NCBI RefSeq assembly: GCF_000308375.1 | Contig: NZ_BAFQ01000010.1 | Location: 1 to 64,000, forward strand | Direction: 5' to 3' | Length of the DNA stretch: 64,000 bases | From: Nocardia aobensis NBRC 100429 | GTDB taxonomy: Bacteria; Actinomycetota; Actinomycetes; Mycobacteriales; Mycobacteriaceae | In this document: piece after piece, positions 9,366 to 19,928 of the stretch | Position numbering within the stretch: the first letter of the stretch is position 1 | How the letters are laid out: the number at the start of each line of letters is the position of its first letter | Notes under the pieces: model-generated | What the model saw: only the letters and a program-made list of their open reading frames with translations | Databases searched by the model: none | Told to the model about the DNA's origin: nothing | Translations under genes and position numbers: made by a program

Positions 9366-10685
9366 TCAGGCGTTCCACCACGGACGCAGCGGCACGTCCC
9401 AGGTCTGCTTGTCGCCGAGCTTCATCCCGAGCACCTGGTGCAGCTGCACCACGTTGCGCTCGAAGCCCAGCTGGGAGCCGGCCATGTACAGACCCCACAC
9501 CTTGGCGGTGCCCTCACCGACCTCCGCGACGCACTCGTCCCAGTTCGCGACCAGGTTCTTGCACCATTCGTGCAGGGTCAGCGCGTAGTGCGGGCGCAGA
9601 TTCTCCTCGTGCACCACCTCGAGCCCGATGTTCTGGATATCGGTGATGATGCGCCCGGATCCGATCAGCTCCCCGTCCGGGAAGACGTAGCGGTCGATGA
9701 AGTCGCCGGCCTTCGTCGTGCGGGTGTTGTCGGGGCGGGTGATGCAGTGGTTCAGGAACAGGCCGCCGTCGCGCAGCTTGCTCTTGATGAAGCCGAAGTA
9801 GCTCGGGTAGTTCTGCACCCCGATGTGCTCGGTGAGGCCGATCGAGGACAGCGCGTCGAAACCGGATTCGGCGATATCGCGGTAGTCGCTGTGGCGGACC
9901 TCGGCCAGCTCCTGCAGACCCTCCTCGACGATCTTGGCCTGCGCCCATTCGGCCTGTTCCTTGGACAGGGTGGCGCCGATGACCTTGACGCCGCGCCGGG
10001 CCGCGTAGCGGACCATGCCACCCCAGCCACAGCCGATATCGAGAAGTCGATCGCCTTCCTTCAGCCGCAATTTCTCGAACACCAGGCGGTACTTGTTCTC
10101 CTGGGCTTCTTCGAGGGTCTGGTTCTCGTCGGCGTAGCAGGCGCAGGTGTAGGTCATCGATGGGCCGAGCACCAGTTCGTAGAACCGGTTGGACACGTCG
10201 TAGTGATGGTGGATCACCTCGGCGTCGCGGTTCTTCGAATGCCGCAGCCCCTCGAGCGCGATGCGCCGCCAGCGCGGCAGCGTCTCCTGCGGCGGCGGCG
10301 CGATCGGCTTGAGCGCGTCCCAGCCCAGCGAGCGCGCGATGGTGACCAGCGCCAGCGCCGACGGGCGCCGGAACTTCAGGTCGGTCATCGCCTTCAGGAT
10401 GTCGTACGGATCGCCCGGGTGGACGCCGTCGACCGCCATGTCACCGGAGATGTAGGCCCGCGCCATGCCGAGATCGCCCGGTGCGGTGGCGATGTAGTTG
10501 ATACCCCGCGGCGTCGTGATCTCGAGGCTGAACTTCGAATCGTCGGGTCCGGCGCTGCTGCCGTCGTAGGCGGAGAACCGGATCGGGACGCCGCCGTCGA
10601 CGAGCGTCTCGAAGATTTCGGCAATGCTGAGTTTCGTTCCCAGCTCCGAGAACGGGGGCAGCTGGGAATCCTTGAATGTCGTCAC
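9366..10685 (-). CDS. Cyclopropane-fatty-acid-synthase-type SAM methyltransferase
   Basis: This 439-residue enzyme transfers a methyl or methylene group from SAM to the double bond of a phospholipid acyl chain. The SAM-binding motif is LLDIGCGWGG (about 214-223). Upstream of it is the family signature HHHYDVSNRFYELVLG (159-174), and SSIGLTEHIG follows the methyltransferase core. The GTG start at 10685 overlaps the stop of the upstream FAD oxidoreductase as GTGA, indicating translational coupling. The pairing matches BfaA/BfaB (TmsB/TmsA), which make 10-methylstearic (tuberculostearic) acid from oleate. The position close to SRPBCC, ybaB and recR genes also fits the paralogous mycobacterial pair Rv3720/Rv3719. 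Which of these it is cannot be settled by eye. Confidence 0.85.
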   Translation of the reverse strand: MTTFKDSQLPPFSELGTKLSIAEIFETLVDGGVPIRFSAYDGSSAGPDDSKFSLEITTPRGINYIATAPGDLGMARAYISGDMAVDGVHPGDPYDILKAMTDLKFRRPSALALVTIARSLGWDALKPIAPPPQETLPRWRRIALEGLRHSKNRDAEVIHHHYDVSNRFYELVLGPSMTYTCACYADENQTLEEAQENKYRLVFEKLRLKEGDRLLDIGCGWGGMVRYAARRGVKVIGATLSKEQAEWAQAKIVEEGLQELAEVRHSDYRDIAESGFDALSSIGLTEHIGVQNYPSYFGFIKSKLRDGGLFLNHCITRPDNTRTTKAGDFIDRYVFPDGELIGSGRIITDIQNIGLEVVHEENLRPHYALTLHEWCKNLVANWDECVAEVGEGTAKVWGLYMAGSQLGFERNVVQLHQVLGMKLGDKQTWDVPLRPWWNA

Positions 10686-12139
10686 TTGCGTTGCACCGCC
10701 TTCGAATACAAATCCAGCAAACGATGATCGGGGTCGTATCGTTTCTTCAGATTCGCGTAGTGATCGCCTCCGTAGAGGCGCGCGAAATCGTCTTCTGCGT
10801 AGTAGGAGTCCGAGTAGAGGGACTTGTGGCCGTCCAGGCGGGCGACCTCGTCCTCGATCGCGCGATTGGCCGCACCCTCGATCTGCCCGGGTTGTTTCGG
10901 CACCGCCGACCAGAAACCGACATTGACGTAGGTGTGATCCGGTTCCAGCGGATACAGCGGCCACGGACGCGACGGATCCTCGGGCTTTCCCGGTACTTCC
11001 GCGCTGTCGCGCAGCCGGAGCGGGCACAGCCACAGCGGTTCGATCGGAATTTCGCGCAGGAACCAGTGCAGGAAATCGGCGGTGCGCTCGATCGGCACCT
11101 CGATGTCCTGTACCACGCGCTCCTGTGGCGGATTTCCCTTGCGTGCCTCGAGCTTGTCGCCGATGTTGTATTTGTGATCGAGCGCGATCAGCTTCCAGTA
11201 GAAGCTCGAACGGCGGTACTGCTTCGGCCAGAACCGGCGGATTCTCGGATTCTGGGTGCCGAATGCCCGTGAGCACCAGAACCAGTCGGTGTCCCAGCGC
11301 CACAGATAGTCGTGGATGGTCAGCCGGTCGCGCTTGGGCTCGGCGCGGTCGTGCCGCAGGGACTGGTAGTAGATATCCATCCCGGTGTAGTCGCTGACCG
11401 GGCCCGGTTCGTCGGTCTGGCGGCCCAGGACGAGATAGCTCTCCTCGGCGGTGAATACCGCGCCGTCGAGATAGTCGACCCGCTCGCCGTCGTAGCTCCG
11501 GTCGATGACGATCTGTGCCATCACGGTTTCGAGTTCGCGCAGATCGTGGAAACGTACATGGCGCAGCGTCACATACGGCTGCACCGATTCCAGTTCGATC
11601 TTCAGTCGGGTCGAATAGCCGAGCGTGCCATAGGAATTCGGGAAACCGCGGAACAGATCGGCGTATTCGCCGTCCGGGGTGGCGGTGATGATCTCGCCCG
11701 CACCGGTCAGCACATCGATCTCGAGGACGGATTCGTGCGGCAAACCGTTGCGGAACGAGGTCGATTCGATTCCCAGGCCGGTGACCGCGCCACCCAGCGT
11801 GATCGTCTTCAACTGCGGAACCACGAAGGGCGCCAGACCGTACGGCAGGGTGGCGGCGACGAGATCCTCGTAGGTCGTCATACCGGCCACATCCGCGGTC
11901 TTCGCCTGGGGATCGACCGCGATCACCCGGTTCAGGCCCGAAACATCCAGTCCGGGTGCGGGGTTCTTCGCCCGGGCGCGAAACAAGTTCGACGTCTTTT
12001 TCGCCAACCGCACGTTGGCATCCGAAGGAATCGCACGATAGCTGGCGAGCAGACGCTCGACACCTTCTCGGTGCGCGGCAAAACCTGATTCGCGTGCGGC
12101 CGCCGCGCGGCCGGCCTTCCCCAACAGACTCACTGCCAC
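10682..12139 (-). CDS. FAD-binding (VAO/PCMH-type) oxidoreductase partnered with the lipid methyltransferase
   Basis: The protein has 485 residues. The N-terminal half is an FAD-binding-4 domain with VVPQLKTITLGGAVTGLG (about 107-123) and SFRNGLPHESVLE, a pattern shared with DWARF1/DHCR24-type reductases. Partners of this type reduce the methylene intermediate left by the methyltransferase to a 10-methyl chain, using NADPH. It is the first gene of a two-gene operon; the GTGA overlap with the methyltransferase supports joint function. The start is GTG at 12139, with AGGAGAG about 13 bases upstream, slightly far. The tmsC-like gene that I recall in some of these operons is not present here. Confidence 0.8.
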   Translation of the reverse strand: MAVSLLGKAGRAAAARESGFAAHREGVERLLASYRAIPSDANVRLAKKTSNLFRARAKNPAPGLDVSGLNRVIAVDPQAKTADVAGMTTYEDLVAATLPYGLAPFVVPQLKTITLGGAVTGLGIESTSFRNGLPHESVLEIDVLTGAGEIITATPDGEYADLFRGFPNSYGTLGYSTRLKIELESVQPYVTLRHVRFHDLRELETVMAQIVIDRSYDGERVDYLDGAVFTAEESYLVLGRQTDEPGPVSDYTGMDIYYQSLRHDRAEPKRDRLTIHDYLWRWDTDWFWCSRAFGTQNPRIRRFWPKQYRRSSFYWKLIALDHKYNIGDKLEARKGNPPQERVVQDIEVPIERTADFLHWFLREIPIEPLWLCPLRLRDSAEVPGKPEDPSRPWPLYPLEPDHTYVNVGFWSAVPKQPGQIEGAANRAIEDEVARLDGHKSLYSDSYYAEDDFARLYGGDHYANLKKRYDPDHRLLDLYSKAVQRK

Positions 12140-12550
12140 CCCCTGACGCTATCTCTCCTGGTTTCCCCCGGCCACCGCGAGGGTACCTATGGGCGCGATT
12201 CTTCACGCATATGTTGCATTGCGTTCGATCACGGGCCGGGCCCACGCTTGTGGGTCATCCGCCCAGCTCGCGGACATGTTTCCGAGCGGAATCGTGCGGC
12301 TGTGGGCTGACCCGGGGCTTGTGACGAACCCGTCGAAATTCGTCGCCGGTCCCGGAACGAGCGTTCCGGTTCGGGCGTGAACGGATGCCGCCGAAGGGTC
12401 TCGATCGATCATCCGTCACACCGGCGGCCGGTCCGTATTCGAGCGCCGATGATCGTGGACCGTGCCCGTCGCCGATGCCGGTCGCTACGCTCGGCCGGGA
12501 GTGCGCGGTGCGACAGACAGAGCGATGGCTCGAGTTCGGTGCGACGCAGC
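12140..12550. other. Intergenic region with no supported gene
   Basis: These 411 bases separate the 3' end of the membrane-protein gene (leftward) from the start of the FAD oxidoreductase gene. The part near 12190-12240 is more A+T-rich and probably holds the promoter of the lipid-modification operon. A short stem CCGGAACG/CGTTCCGG at 12352-12369 could terminate the membrane-protein gene. Open frames here have poor codon use and look like shadows. Confidence 0.4.
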
Positions 12551-13273
12551 TCAGCGCGACGGATAGCCGGGGCGCATCCCATCCGGGCCGGCCGGCGGAT
12601 AACCGGGTGGCGCCGGAGGGTAGCTCCCCGCCGGCCCGCTCGGCACGAAATGCGGTGCGGCAGAAAGGTATTCCGCGTGACCCGACGCGCCCGAGTGGGC
12701 TGGATACCCCGGTGGCGGCGGAGGATAGCCGGTTCCCGCCGGAGCGTAACCGGGCGCAGGATATCCGCTCGCACCGGACGGATAGCCGGGAGCAGACCGG
12801 CCGGCCGCCGGATTCGCGGGCGGTTGCCCCCCATTCGCGACGCCCGGATATGCGGGCGCGCCGGGCGGCGTGGAATGCGTCACCGGATACGCGGAACCGC
12901 CGGGGGGATAGGCGGCCGGGTTCGGTACCACCCGCATACCGGTCTTGGTGCCGAGACCGCCCGAGCGGCGCAGTTCTCCGGCCAGGAACGCGCCCCCGCC
13001 GACGATCATCAACACGCCGAAGCCGAGCAGCAGCCAACCGGTCCGGGTGTTGTCCGACGCCTGCTCGTCCATCGAGCGGGTGGTGCGGTGGCCGTGTTTG
13101 CCCACCTCGACGCACTGGTCCCCGGACCGCATGGTCTCACCGCCGCAGTCGACCCTGCCGTGACTGTTCAGCATCGTGATCGCGCCGACGATCATGACGA
13201 CGCCGACGACCATCACGCCGACCCACTTGAGCACATTCTTGACACGGCGCGCGCCGATAGCGACGTTCGACAC
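12551..13273 (-). CDS. Membrane protein with two TM segments and a Pro/Tyr/Gly-rich tail
   Basis: I do not recognise a family. The 240-residue product has a hydrophobic helix at about 13-35 and a second at about 80-97. The loop between them contains two Cys (VDCGG and DQCVEV) that could form a disulphide outside the membrane. The last 130 residues are Pro/Gly/Tyr-rich with repeated GYP and AYP units, probably disordered and cytoplasmic. The GTG start is preceded by a G-rich GGGGGGATGAG sequence. Such short actinobacterial proteins with PGYP tails are often annotated only as hypothetical membrane proteins. Confidence 0.65.
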   Translation of the reverse strand: MSNVAIGARRVKNVLKWVGVMVVGVVMIVGAITMLNSHGRVDCGGETMRSGDQCVEVGKHGHRTTRSMDEQASDNTRTGWLLLGFGVLMIVGGGAFLAGELRRSGGLGTKTGMRVVPNPAAYPPGGSAYPVTHSTPPGAPAYPGVANGGQPPANPAAGRSAPGYPSGASGYPAPGYAPAGTGYPPPPPGYPAHSGASGHAEYLSAAPHFVPSGPAGSYPPAPPGYPPAGPDGMRPGYPSR

Positions 13274-13410
13274 CTCATCCCCCCGGGCGTAGCTGCGGGC
13301 AGAGCGAAACCGCGTCTGCCGGTCCGGAACTGCACCGGACGCGGCGTAGCATAGCCCCGCAGAACGGCTCGAATAAACCCGAACGACCCCGGATCGACTA
13401 GGAGCTCATT

Positions 13411-13845
13411 GTGGGACAGGTCAGTGCATCCAGCTCGACCGTCGTCGCTGCGGAACCGCAGCGTGCGCTGGAAGCGATCGCGGACTATCAGGATGTGCGC
13501 CCCCGCATCCTGTCTTCGCACTACCACGACTACAAGGTGCTCGAAGGCGGAAAGGGCGCCGGAACCGTCGCCGAATGGACGCTGCAGGCGACGCAGAAGC
13601 GCTCCCGCAACGTCCACGCGGTCGTCTCGGTCTCCGATTCGATGGTGACCGAACGGGATTCGAATTCCACGCTGGTCACCACCTGGACCGTCACCCCCTC
13701 GGGTGAGGGTTCGCAGGTGACGGTTCGCACCAGCTGGAAGGGTGCGGGCGGCGTCCCCGGCTTCTTCGAGGGCATCTTCGCCCCGCTCGGCCTGAAGAAG
13801 ATCCAGGCCGAGGTTCTGGAAAACCTGAAGCGCGAGTTGAGCTGA
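13411..13845 (+). CDS. SRPBCC (START-like) family protein
   Basis: This 144-residue protein shows the pattern of the polyketide cyclase/dehydrase or START-like fold. There is an N-terminal strand and helix (SSSTVVAAEPQRALEAIADY), a run of antiparallel strands ending in VTVRTSWKGAGG, and a long C-terminal helix (KKIQAEVLENLKREL). Such proteins bind hydrophobic ligands in an internal cavity; the ligand is unknown. The GTG start at 13411 has AGGAG about 6 bases before it. A gene of this type beside the methyltransferase/oxidoreductase pair and ybaB-recR is what I recall at the same locus in mycobacteria, so it may be linked to lipid metabolism. Confidence 0.75.
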   Translation: MGQVSASSSTVVAAEPQRALEAIADYQDVRPRILSSHYHDYKVLEGGKGAGTVAEWTLQATQKRSRNVHAVVSVSDSMVTERDSNSTLVTTWTVTPSGEGSQVTVRTSWKGAGGVPGFFEGIFAPLGLKKIQAEVLENLKRELS

Positions 13846-13872
13846 ACCTTCGGCCTCCGCTTCGCTCCGGCG

Positions 13873-13965
13873 GGTCTCGGCCCCTTGGGCCTCGATTTTT
13901 CCCTCCTCCGCTCAGTCGCTGCGCTCCCTCGCTCTGTCAGTCCAAAATCGAGGCGGGCCGAGACC
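13873..13965. repeat. Long imperfect inverted repeat, possible intergenic repeat element or convergent terminator
   Basis: GGTCTCGGCCC (13873-13883) pairs with GGGCCGAGACC (13955-13965), and CCTCGATTTT (13890-13899) with AAAATCGAGG (13944-13953). The arms are therefore about 21 bp, with a 44-base loop between the inner arms. The loop has further repeated CGCT/GCTCCCTCGCTC units. It lies between convergent genes, so it may terminate both. Confidence 0.6.
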
Positions 13966-14010
13966 ATTGGGGTGCACGGACTGGGTGACCGCTATCTTCG
14001 GTCGCTTCGG

Positions 14011-14364
14011 TCAGTGCTGGTGGGCGATGTCGAACAGGTTGCCCTCGGGGTCGGCGAGGGTGACCCATCGCACGCCGTATTCGTCGAAATCGCCGATGTG
14101 TTCGGCGCCCAGCGAGACCGCCCGCTCGATCTGAGCGCGCCAGTCCGGTGCGCTCAGATCGAGGTGGACCACGTTCTTGCCCGGGGTCTTGTCGGGAACC
14201 TGGATGAACATCAGCGCCGTATCGCCGTCGTCACCGCGGCCGATCGAGGCGAAGTACTCGTTGGCCTCCGGGTCCACCGGACGCTCCAGCAGCTGTGCGT
14301 AGAAGTTCGCCAAGGTGGCGGCGTCACGGCAGTCGAAGGTGACGGCGGCCAGACTGATCGACAT
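14011..14364 (-). CDS. VOC (glyoxalase/bleomycin-resistance) family protein
   Basis: This is a 117-residue single-domain VOC protein. Two beta-alpha-beta-beta-beta modules are visible. The first begins LAAVTFDCRDAATLANFYAQLL. The second carries VVHLDLSAPD and ends in the family signature GVRWVTLADPEGNLFDIAHQ, whose Glu and His are typical metal-site positions. The substrate is unknown, and many of these are antibiotic-binding or ring-cleaving relatives. The ATG at 14364 has GAGAGGA six bases before it. It stands between the convergent SRPBCC gene and a MerR gene transcribed the same way, 62 bases away. Confidence 0.85.
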   Translation of the reverse strand: MSISLAAVTFDCRDAATLANFYAQLLERPVDPEANEYFASIGRGDDGDTALMFIQVPDKTPGKNVVHLDLSAPDWRAQIERAVSLGAEHIGDFDEYGVRWVTLADPEGNLFDIAHQH

Positions 14365-14426
14365 GAAATATCCTCTCTTCGTGGGAAATTCGTGAATACG
14401 CGAGGCGTGTCGCGCGGTTCGCCCGA

Positions 14427-15248
14427 TCAGGCCGATGCGATCGGCCAGCAGACCTCGGTGCGCTGCGCGGCGGGATCCGCGCAGTCCTGCGGGCCGACCA
14501 CGTAGATCTCGCGAATCGGCTCGCTCAGCGCGGTATCGTGTTCGGCCACATGCGAACCCAGCGCACCGTAGGTGCGATCGAAGTCGGTGAACGGTCCGGC
14601 ATGCACCGCAATCGCGAAGCGGCGCTGCGGAAATCGGCGAACCGCGACCTCACGGTGTCGGTCGAAGGCGGTGCCCGGATCCGCTGCCAGCGGCGCGAAC
14701 GCCACCACCTCGCCGATCTCGTTCTCGAAGAAGTCCGCCGAATACGTCGCCCCGCTCGGGCCGCCCGGGGCCACCCCCGCGACCGCGAGCACGTCGTACA
14801 GCCGGGGGAACACGGCACCGCACCACTCACCGATCTCCGCCCGCGACACCAGCGCGCGAATCGTCACGGCGGTGAACTCCGGAACCAGGCGATACCGCAC
14901 GTCGATCGGCGCGCCGGGTGACAGCAGCGCGCGCAGCGATGCCACCACATCGCGTGTCCGCAGCAACTCCGCTTCCATTCGCTCCAGATGCGCTGCCAGC
15001 GCGGCATCGCGGGTCGACCGATCCGGCGCGGCCAGGACCGCGCGGATCTGCGGCATCGGCATATCGAGATCGCGCAGGCGGCGAATCAGATGCGCCTGCT
15101 CCACCTGGGCGGTCGAATACCGCCGATACCCCGAGCCGGGATCGACCGACACCGGCTCGAGCAACTCGATCTCGTGGTAGTACCGCAGCGTTTTCACGCT
15201 GAGATAGGTGAGGCGGGAGAACTCGCCTATGGAGACTGTCGCGGGCAT
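14427..15248 (-). CDS. MerR-family regulator with GyrI-like effector domain
   Basis: The 273-residue protein has an N-terminal MerR winged helix (IGEFSRLTYLSVKTLRYYHEI, about 7-27) with the YRRYS wing, then a dimerisation helix (LAAHLERMEAELLRTRDVV). The C-terminal GyrI-like ligand-binding domain (VPEFTAVTIRALVSR ... FAIAVHAGPFTDFDRTYGAL) is of the type that binds drugs in BmrR-like activators. No target gene is obvious, although it may control the VOC gene downstream of it. ATG at 15248 was chosen because MPATVSIGEFSRLTY is the expected N-terminus; a longer in-frame extension upstream lacks this character. Confidence 0.85.
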   Translation of the reverse strand: MPATVSIGEFSRLTYLSVKTLRYYHEIELLEPVSVDPGSGYRRYSTAQVEQAHLIRRLRDLDMPMPQIRAVLAAPDRSTRDAALAAHLERMEAELLRTRDVVASLRALLSPGAPIDVRYRLVPEFTAVTIRALVSRAEIGEWCGAVFPRLYDVLAVAGVAPGGPSGATYSADFFENEIGEVVAFAPLAADPGTAFDRHREVAVRRFPQRRFAIAVHAGPFTDFDRTYGALGSHVAEHDTALSEPIREIYVVGPQDCADPAAQRTEVCWPIASA

Positions 15249-15289
15249 GAGGACAAGCGAACACCCTCCAGCAACAGGAGAGTCAAGTC

Positions 15290-15919
15290 CTACTGCTCGG
15301 TGAGGGCGAACGTCAGCAGCAGCGTGGTCTGGAAGAACCCTCTCCACCAGGAGTAACCGAACCAGACACCGGGGGTCACCTGGCGGATCTCGTCGAGGAT
15401 CTGGGGTGTGATCGAGGGGCGGTAGTCCAGTAGCCAGGCCGGTTGGCCGTCCAGACGGGCGGGTCCGGAATAGACGTCGGCGGGGAAACCCTCGATGCCG
15501 GCCGCGGTGATGCGGTTGGTGAGGGTGCCGCCGTCGGGGCCGGTGTAGAAGTTCTTGCCGATCCAGAACGGCGGCGCCACCGCCTCCATCACCGGCGGGC
15601 GGGTCACCCAGCCGTTGGTCACCCCGGTCGGCACGTCGCCGCGAGGTGCGTCCCGGAAGATCTGATCCTGCTGTTCGGCCGAACAGTGGTTGTGCAGCGC
15701 GTCGATCGTCGCCGCCGGATCGTCGGTGTAGAGCACGCAGCCACCGCCGTAATCGGTATCCGCCGAGGCGGCCGGGGCCAGGACGGCGGACCCGAGGCCC
15801 AGAACGGCGATCGCGACGACGGCCGTCAGTGCCGAACTCCGCCGCCCGCGACGCGGCGGTGGTGCGGATGGGGTGTGCGCAGATGCGGAAGACATGTGTT
15901 GATCTTGATCCCGATACAT
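15290..15919 (-). CDS. Secreted protein of unknown function
   Basis: This is a 209-residue protein with a long N-terminal signal region. The basic stretch PPRRGRRSSALT is followed by a hydrophobic core AVVAIAVLGLGSAVL and a likely cleavage site APAASA/DTDYGG. The mature part has a Cys pair (GGCVLY ... LHNHCSAE) and many Trp, Tyr and Gly residues but no motif I can name. The ATG at 15919 is supported by GGAGG six bases before it, so the longer N-terminus is preferred over Met9. It is transcribed away from ybaB and ends 41 bases before the MerR start. Confidence 0.7.
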   Translation of the reverse strand: MYRDQDQHMSSASAHTPSAPPPRRGRRSSALTAVVAIAVLGLGSAVLAPAASADTDYGGGCVLYTDDPAATIDALHNHCSAEQQDQIFRDAPRGDVPTGVTNGWVTRPPVMEAVAPPFWIGKNFYTGPDGGTLTNRITAAGIEGFPADVYSGPARLDGQPAWLLDYRPSITPQILDEIRQVTPGVWFGYSWWRGFFQTTLLLTFALTEQ

Positions 15920-16066
15920 AACCGGCCTCCACCGGATTGGCCCGACCCGTGTGCCGACGTCCGGCCCTGTTCCGATGGTAAAGGCGCCCGGACCGGGCCG
16001 GTACCGGACGGGATCCGAACGTGACTACGCTGGTGCACATCCGCATCCCGCAGAGAGGACATCCCC

Positions 16067-16405
16067 GTGGAGCCTGGTGGACAGCTCGATATGCAGGCCC
16101 TGCTCGCGCAGGCGCAGCAGATGCAGCAGGCGGTGATGGCCGCGCAGGCCGAAATCGCCGCCACCGATGTGACGGGTGAGGCCGGCGGCGGTCTGGTGCG
16201 GGTGACGATCAAGGCCAGCGGCGAGGTGCAGTCGCTGCAGATCGATCCGAAGGTGGTCGATCCGGAAGACGTGGAGACGCTGCAGGATCTGATCGTCGGG
16301 GCGGTCAACAACGCGATGGCCAACGCGCAGCAGCTGGCCGCCGAGAAACTGGGCCCGCTCGCCGGCGGCATGGGCGGCGGTTCCGTGCCCGGCCTGCCGT
16401 TCTGA
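16067..16405 (+). CDS. ybaB: YbaB/EbfC nucleoid-associated protein
   Basis: This small DNA-binding protein has 112 residues and is normally a homodimer. The N-terminal helix is Gln/Ala/Met-rich ([21 protein letters not shown]), followed by the conserved strand stretch [19 protein letters not shown] and a helix [19 protein letters not shown]. recR follows after 21 bases, as in most bacteria. dnaX, the usual third member of the cluster, is about 14 kb upstream here with unrelated genes between. The start is GTG at 16067 after AGAGAGGAC; an internal ATG at 16091 is possible. Confidence 0.9.
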   Translation: MEPGGQLDMQALLAQAQQMQQAVMAAQAEIAATDVTGEAGGGLVRVTIKASGEVQSLQIDPKVVDPEDVETLQDLIVGAVNNAMANAQQLAAEKLGPLAGGMGGGSVPGLPF

Positions 16406-16426
16406 GCGGCCCGATAGGACGAATCC

Positions 16427-17035
16427 GTGTATGAGGGTCCGGTCCAGGATCTGATCGACGAACTGGGGAAACTGCCCGGCGTCGGTCCGAAGAGCGCCCA
16501 GCGCATCGCCTTCCATCTGTTGTCGGTCGAGCCGCCGGAGATCGATCGGCTGCAGTCGGCGCTGCAGAAGGTGCGCGACGGCGTGCGGTTCTGCGCGGTC
16601 TGCGGCACCGTCTCCGACGGAGAACTGTGCCGCATCTGCGCCGACCCACGCCGGGACCGGACCATGATCTGCGTCGTCGAGGAACCCAAGGACGTCCAGG
16701 CCATCGAGCGCACCCGCGAATTCCGCGGCCGCTACCACGTGCTCGGCGGTGCGCTGGATCCGCTCTCGGGGGTCGGCCCGGATCAGCTGCGCATTCGAGA
16801 GTTGTTGGCGCGCATCGGAAATCAGGAGGACGGTGTCGATGTCACCGAGGTGATCATCGCCACCGATCCCAATACCGAGGGCGAGGCGACGGCCACCTAT
16901 CTGGTGCGGATGCTGCGGGATTTCCCGGGCCTGTCGGTCACCCGGCTCGCCTCCGGTCTGCCGATGGGCGGCGACCTGGAATTCGCCGACGAACTGACCC
17001 TGGGCCGCGCCCTGTCGGGACGCCGAACGCTCTGA
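16427..17035 (+). CDS. recR: Recombination mediator protein RecR
   Basis: RecR acts with RecO and RecF to load RecA at gapped DNA. The 202-residue protein has all the expected parts. There is an N-terminal helix-hairpin-helix ([17 protein letters not shown]), a zinc finger with Cys56, Cys59, Cys68 and Cys71, and a Toprim domain ([16 protein letters not shown] ... [15 protein letters not shown]). The C-terminal Walker-B-like segment is [19 protein letters not shown]. The GTG start at 16427 follows a weak ribosome site and is set by the conserved [11 protein letters not shown]-terminus. Confidence 0.95.
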   Translation: MYEGPVQDLIDELGKLPGVGPKSAQRIAFHLLSVEPPEIDRLQSALQKVRDGVRFCAVCGTVSDGELCRICADPRRDRTMICVVEEPKDVQAIERTREFRGRYHVLGGALDPLSGVGPDQLRIRELLARIGNQEDGVDVTEVIIATDPNTEGEATATYLVRMLRDFPGLSVTRLASGLPMGGDLEFADELTLGRALSGRRTL

Positions 17036-17092
17036 CGGCGCGGAGGCGCCGATCGCAACGGCCGTCAGTACGTCTCCGTCAGAACGTCTCCG

Positions 17093-17734
17093 TCAGAACG
17101 TCACCGCCTCCCAGTCGAGCTCATCCAGGCGGCCGCGCTCCCCGGCGGTCCAGTCCCAGACGAGTGCGGCGACCTGGTCGCCGTCCTCCAGCTGCACCGC
17201 GAAATGCCGGTCGGGGCCGCCGTCGCGGTATTCCAGCGTGTACAGCCCGGGCTCGTCGCGATAGGTCTGGATGTAGAGGTGGTCGGCGCGCTCCACGATC
17301 AGGTACGGATTCGGTTCCGCGAGTTCGGTGATCCACCGGTGCGCGAGCTGCTCGGTGAGATAAGGGAATTCACCCGCACCGCCGTGGGTGACGGTGACGT
17401 CGATGCGACCGGTCGGATCGATCAGCCAGTTCAGCTGCGGATCGTAGAGCGCGTAGTCACGCGGGGTCGCGAGTTCGAACAGGAGGTTGCGCACGTGGCC
17501 GATGGCGTCGTAGCGGGCGGCGACGTACAGCGCGCCGCCGGTGCCGTCGCCGCCGGTGGCGACACTGAGGAACGCCTCCTCCTCCGGCAGCGCGTCGTTG
17601 CGCCGGTTCACCTCGGCCGCGATCGCCGCCACGGTGTCGGTCTGCGGCCGTCCCTGCTGTGCGGCCAGGTAGGTTTCCACCGCATCGGGCGAGGTGGCGA
17701 TGCCCGCGGGGAGCAACACGTGGTCGTAACTCAT
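17093..17734 (-). CDS. Uncharacterised actinobacterial protein
   Basis: I do not recognise a family for this 213-residue, acidic, soluble protein. It has no signal peptide or membrane segment. The N-terminal part (MSYDHVLLPAGIATSPDAVETYLAAQQ) resembles a helix-rich cap. The C-terminal half is strand-rich, with several Trp and Tyr residues, ending DELDWEAVTF. It is convergent with recR and divergent from leuA. The stop region contains two tandem copies of CGTCTCCGTCAGAA. A position beside recR fits a conserved actinobacterial gene that I recall there (Rv3714c type), but the relation is not certain. Confidence 0.6.
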   Translation of the reverse strand: MSYDHVLLPAGIATSPDAVETYLAAQQGRPQTDTVAAIAAEVNRRNDALPEEEAFLSVATGGDGTGGALYVAARYDAIGHVRNLLFELATPRDYALYDPQLNWLIDPTGRIDVTVTHGGAGEFPYLTEQLAHRWITELAEPNPYLIVERADHLYIQTYRDEPGLYTLEYRDGGPDRHFAVQLEDGDQVAALVWDWTAGERGRLDELDWEAVTF

Positions 17735-17808
17735 CCGGCCAGGCTACGTGGGGGTGTGGCGAGGGTCCTTTTCCCGGCCGCGGACCGACCTGTAAACTGG
17801 CCGACATC

Positions 17809-17834
17809 ATGCAGCGGGCACTCCTCCTCGGCCG

Positions 17835-17850
<16 letters not shown>
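17809..17850 (+). CDS. leu operon leader peptide
   Basis: This 13-codon ORF, MQRALLLGRRDGV, has three consecutive Leu codons (CTC CTC CTC at 17821-17829) and ends in TGA, 84 bases before leuA. Leader peptides with consecutive Leu codons that sense charged tRNA-Leu by ribosome stalling are known upstream of actinobacterial leuA. The short 5' segment before the ATG suggests a leaderless or near-leaderless start from the TAAACT element at 17793-17798. Confidence 0.75.
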
Positions 17851-19737
<1,887 letters not shown>

Positions 19738-19764
19738 TCCACACACCCCGCTCGACAGCCGGGA

Positions 19765-19793
19765 CCGCCCACCGCCGGGAAGGCGGTGGGCGG
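19765..19793 (+). terminator. Terminator after leuA
   Basis: Perfect 12-bp stem CCGCCCACCGCC / GGCGGTGGGCGG with a 5-base loop, followed by TGTTCT, 28 bases after the leuA stop. Confidence 0.75.
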
Positions 19794-19928
19794 TGTTCTG
19801 CGGCAACCCGTCCGGTACGGGGTGCGGCCCCTGTTCACCGGGGGACTCGTATTCGGCCAGCGTGCTAGCGTTGTGGCGCATTGGCCGCGAGCTCTCTGCT
19901 CGAACTCTGTCGAGCAGATGGGGGAAAC

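Noticed and set aside
9366..12245. Single 959-codon fusion frame covering both lipid-modification genes
   Set aside because: The first half is the wrong frame of the oxidoreductase gene; the true methyltransferase starts at GTG 10685 within the GTGA overlap.
12255..13115. Open frame of 286 codons on the minus strand spanning the region before the FAD oxidoreductase gene
   Set aside because: It overlaps the two-TM membrane protein gene in another frame, with Arg/Ser-rich composition and poor codon use.
14427..16046. 539-codon frame joining the MerR gene to upstream sequence
   Set aside because: The upstream part is the wrong frame of the secreted-protein gene; the conserved MerR N-terminus starts at 15248.
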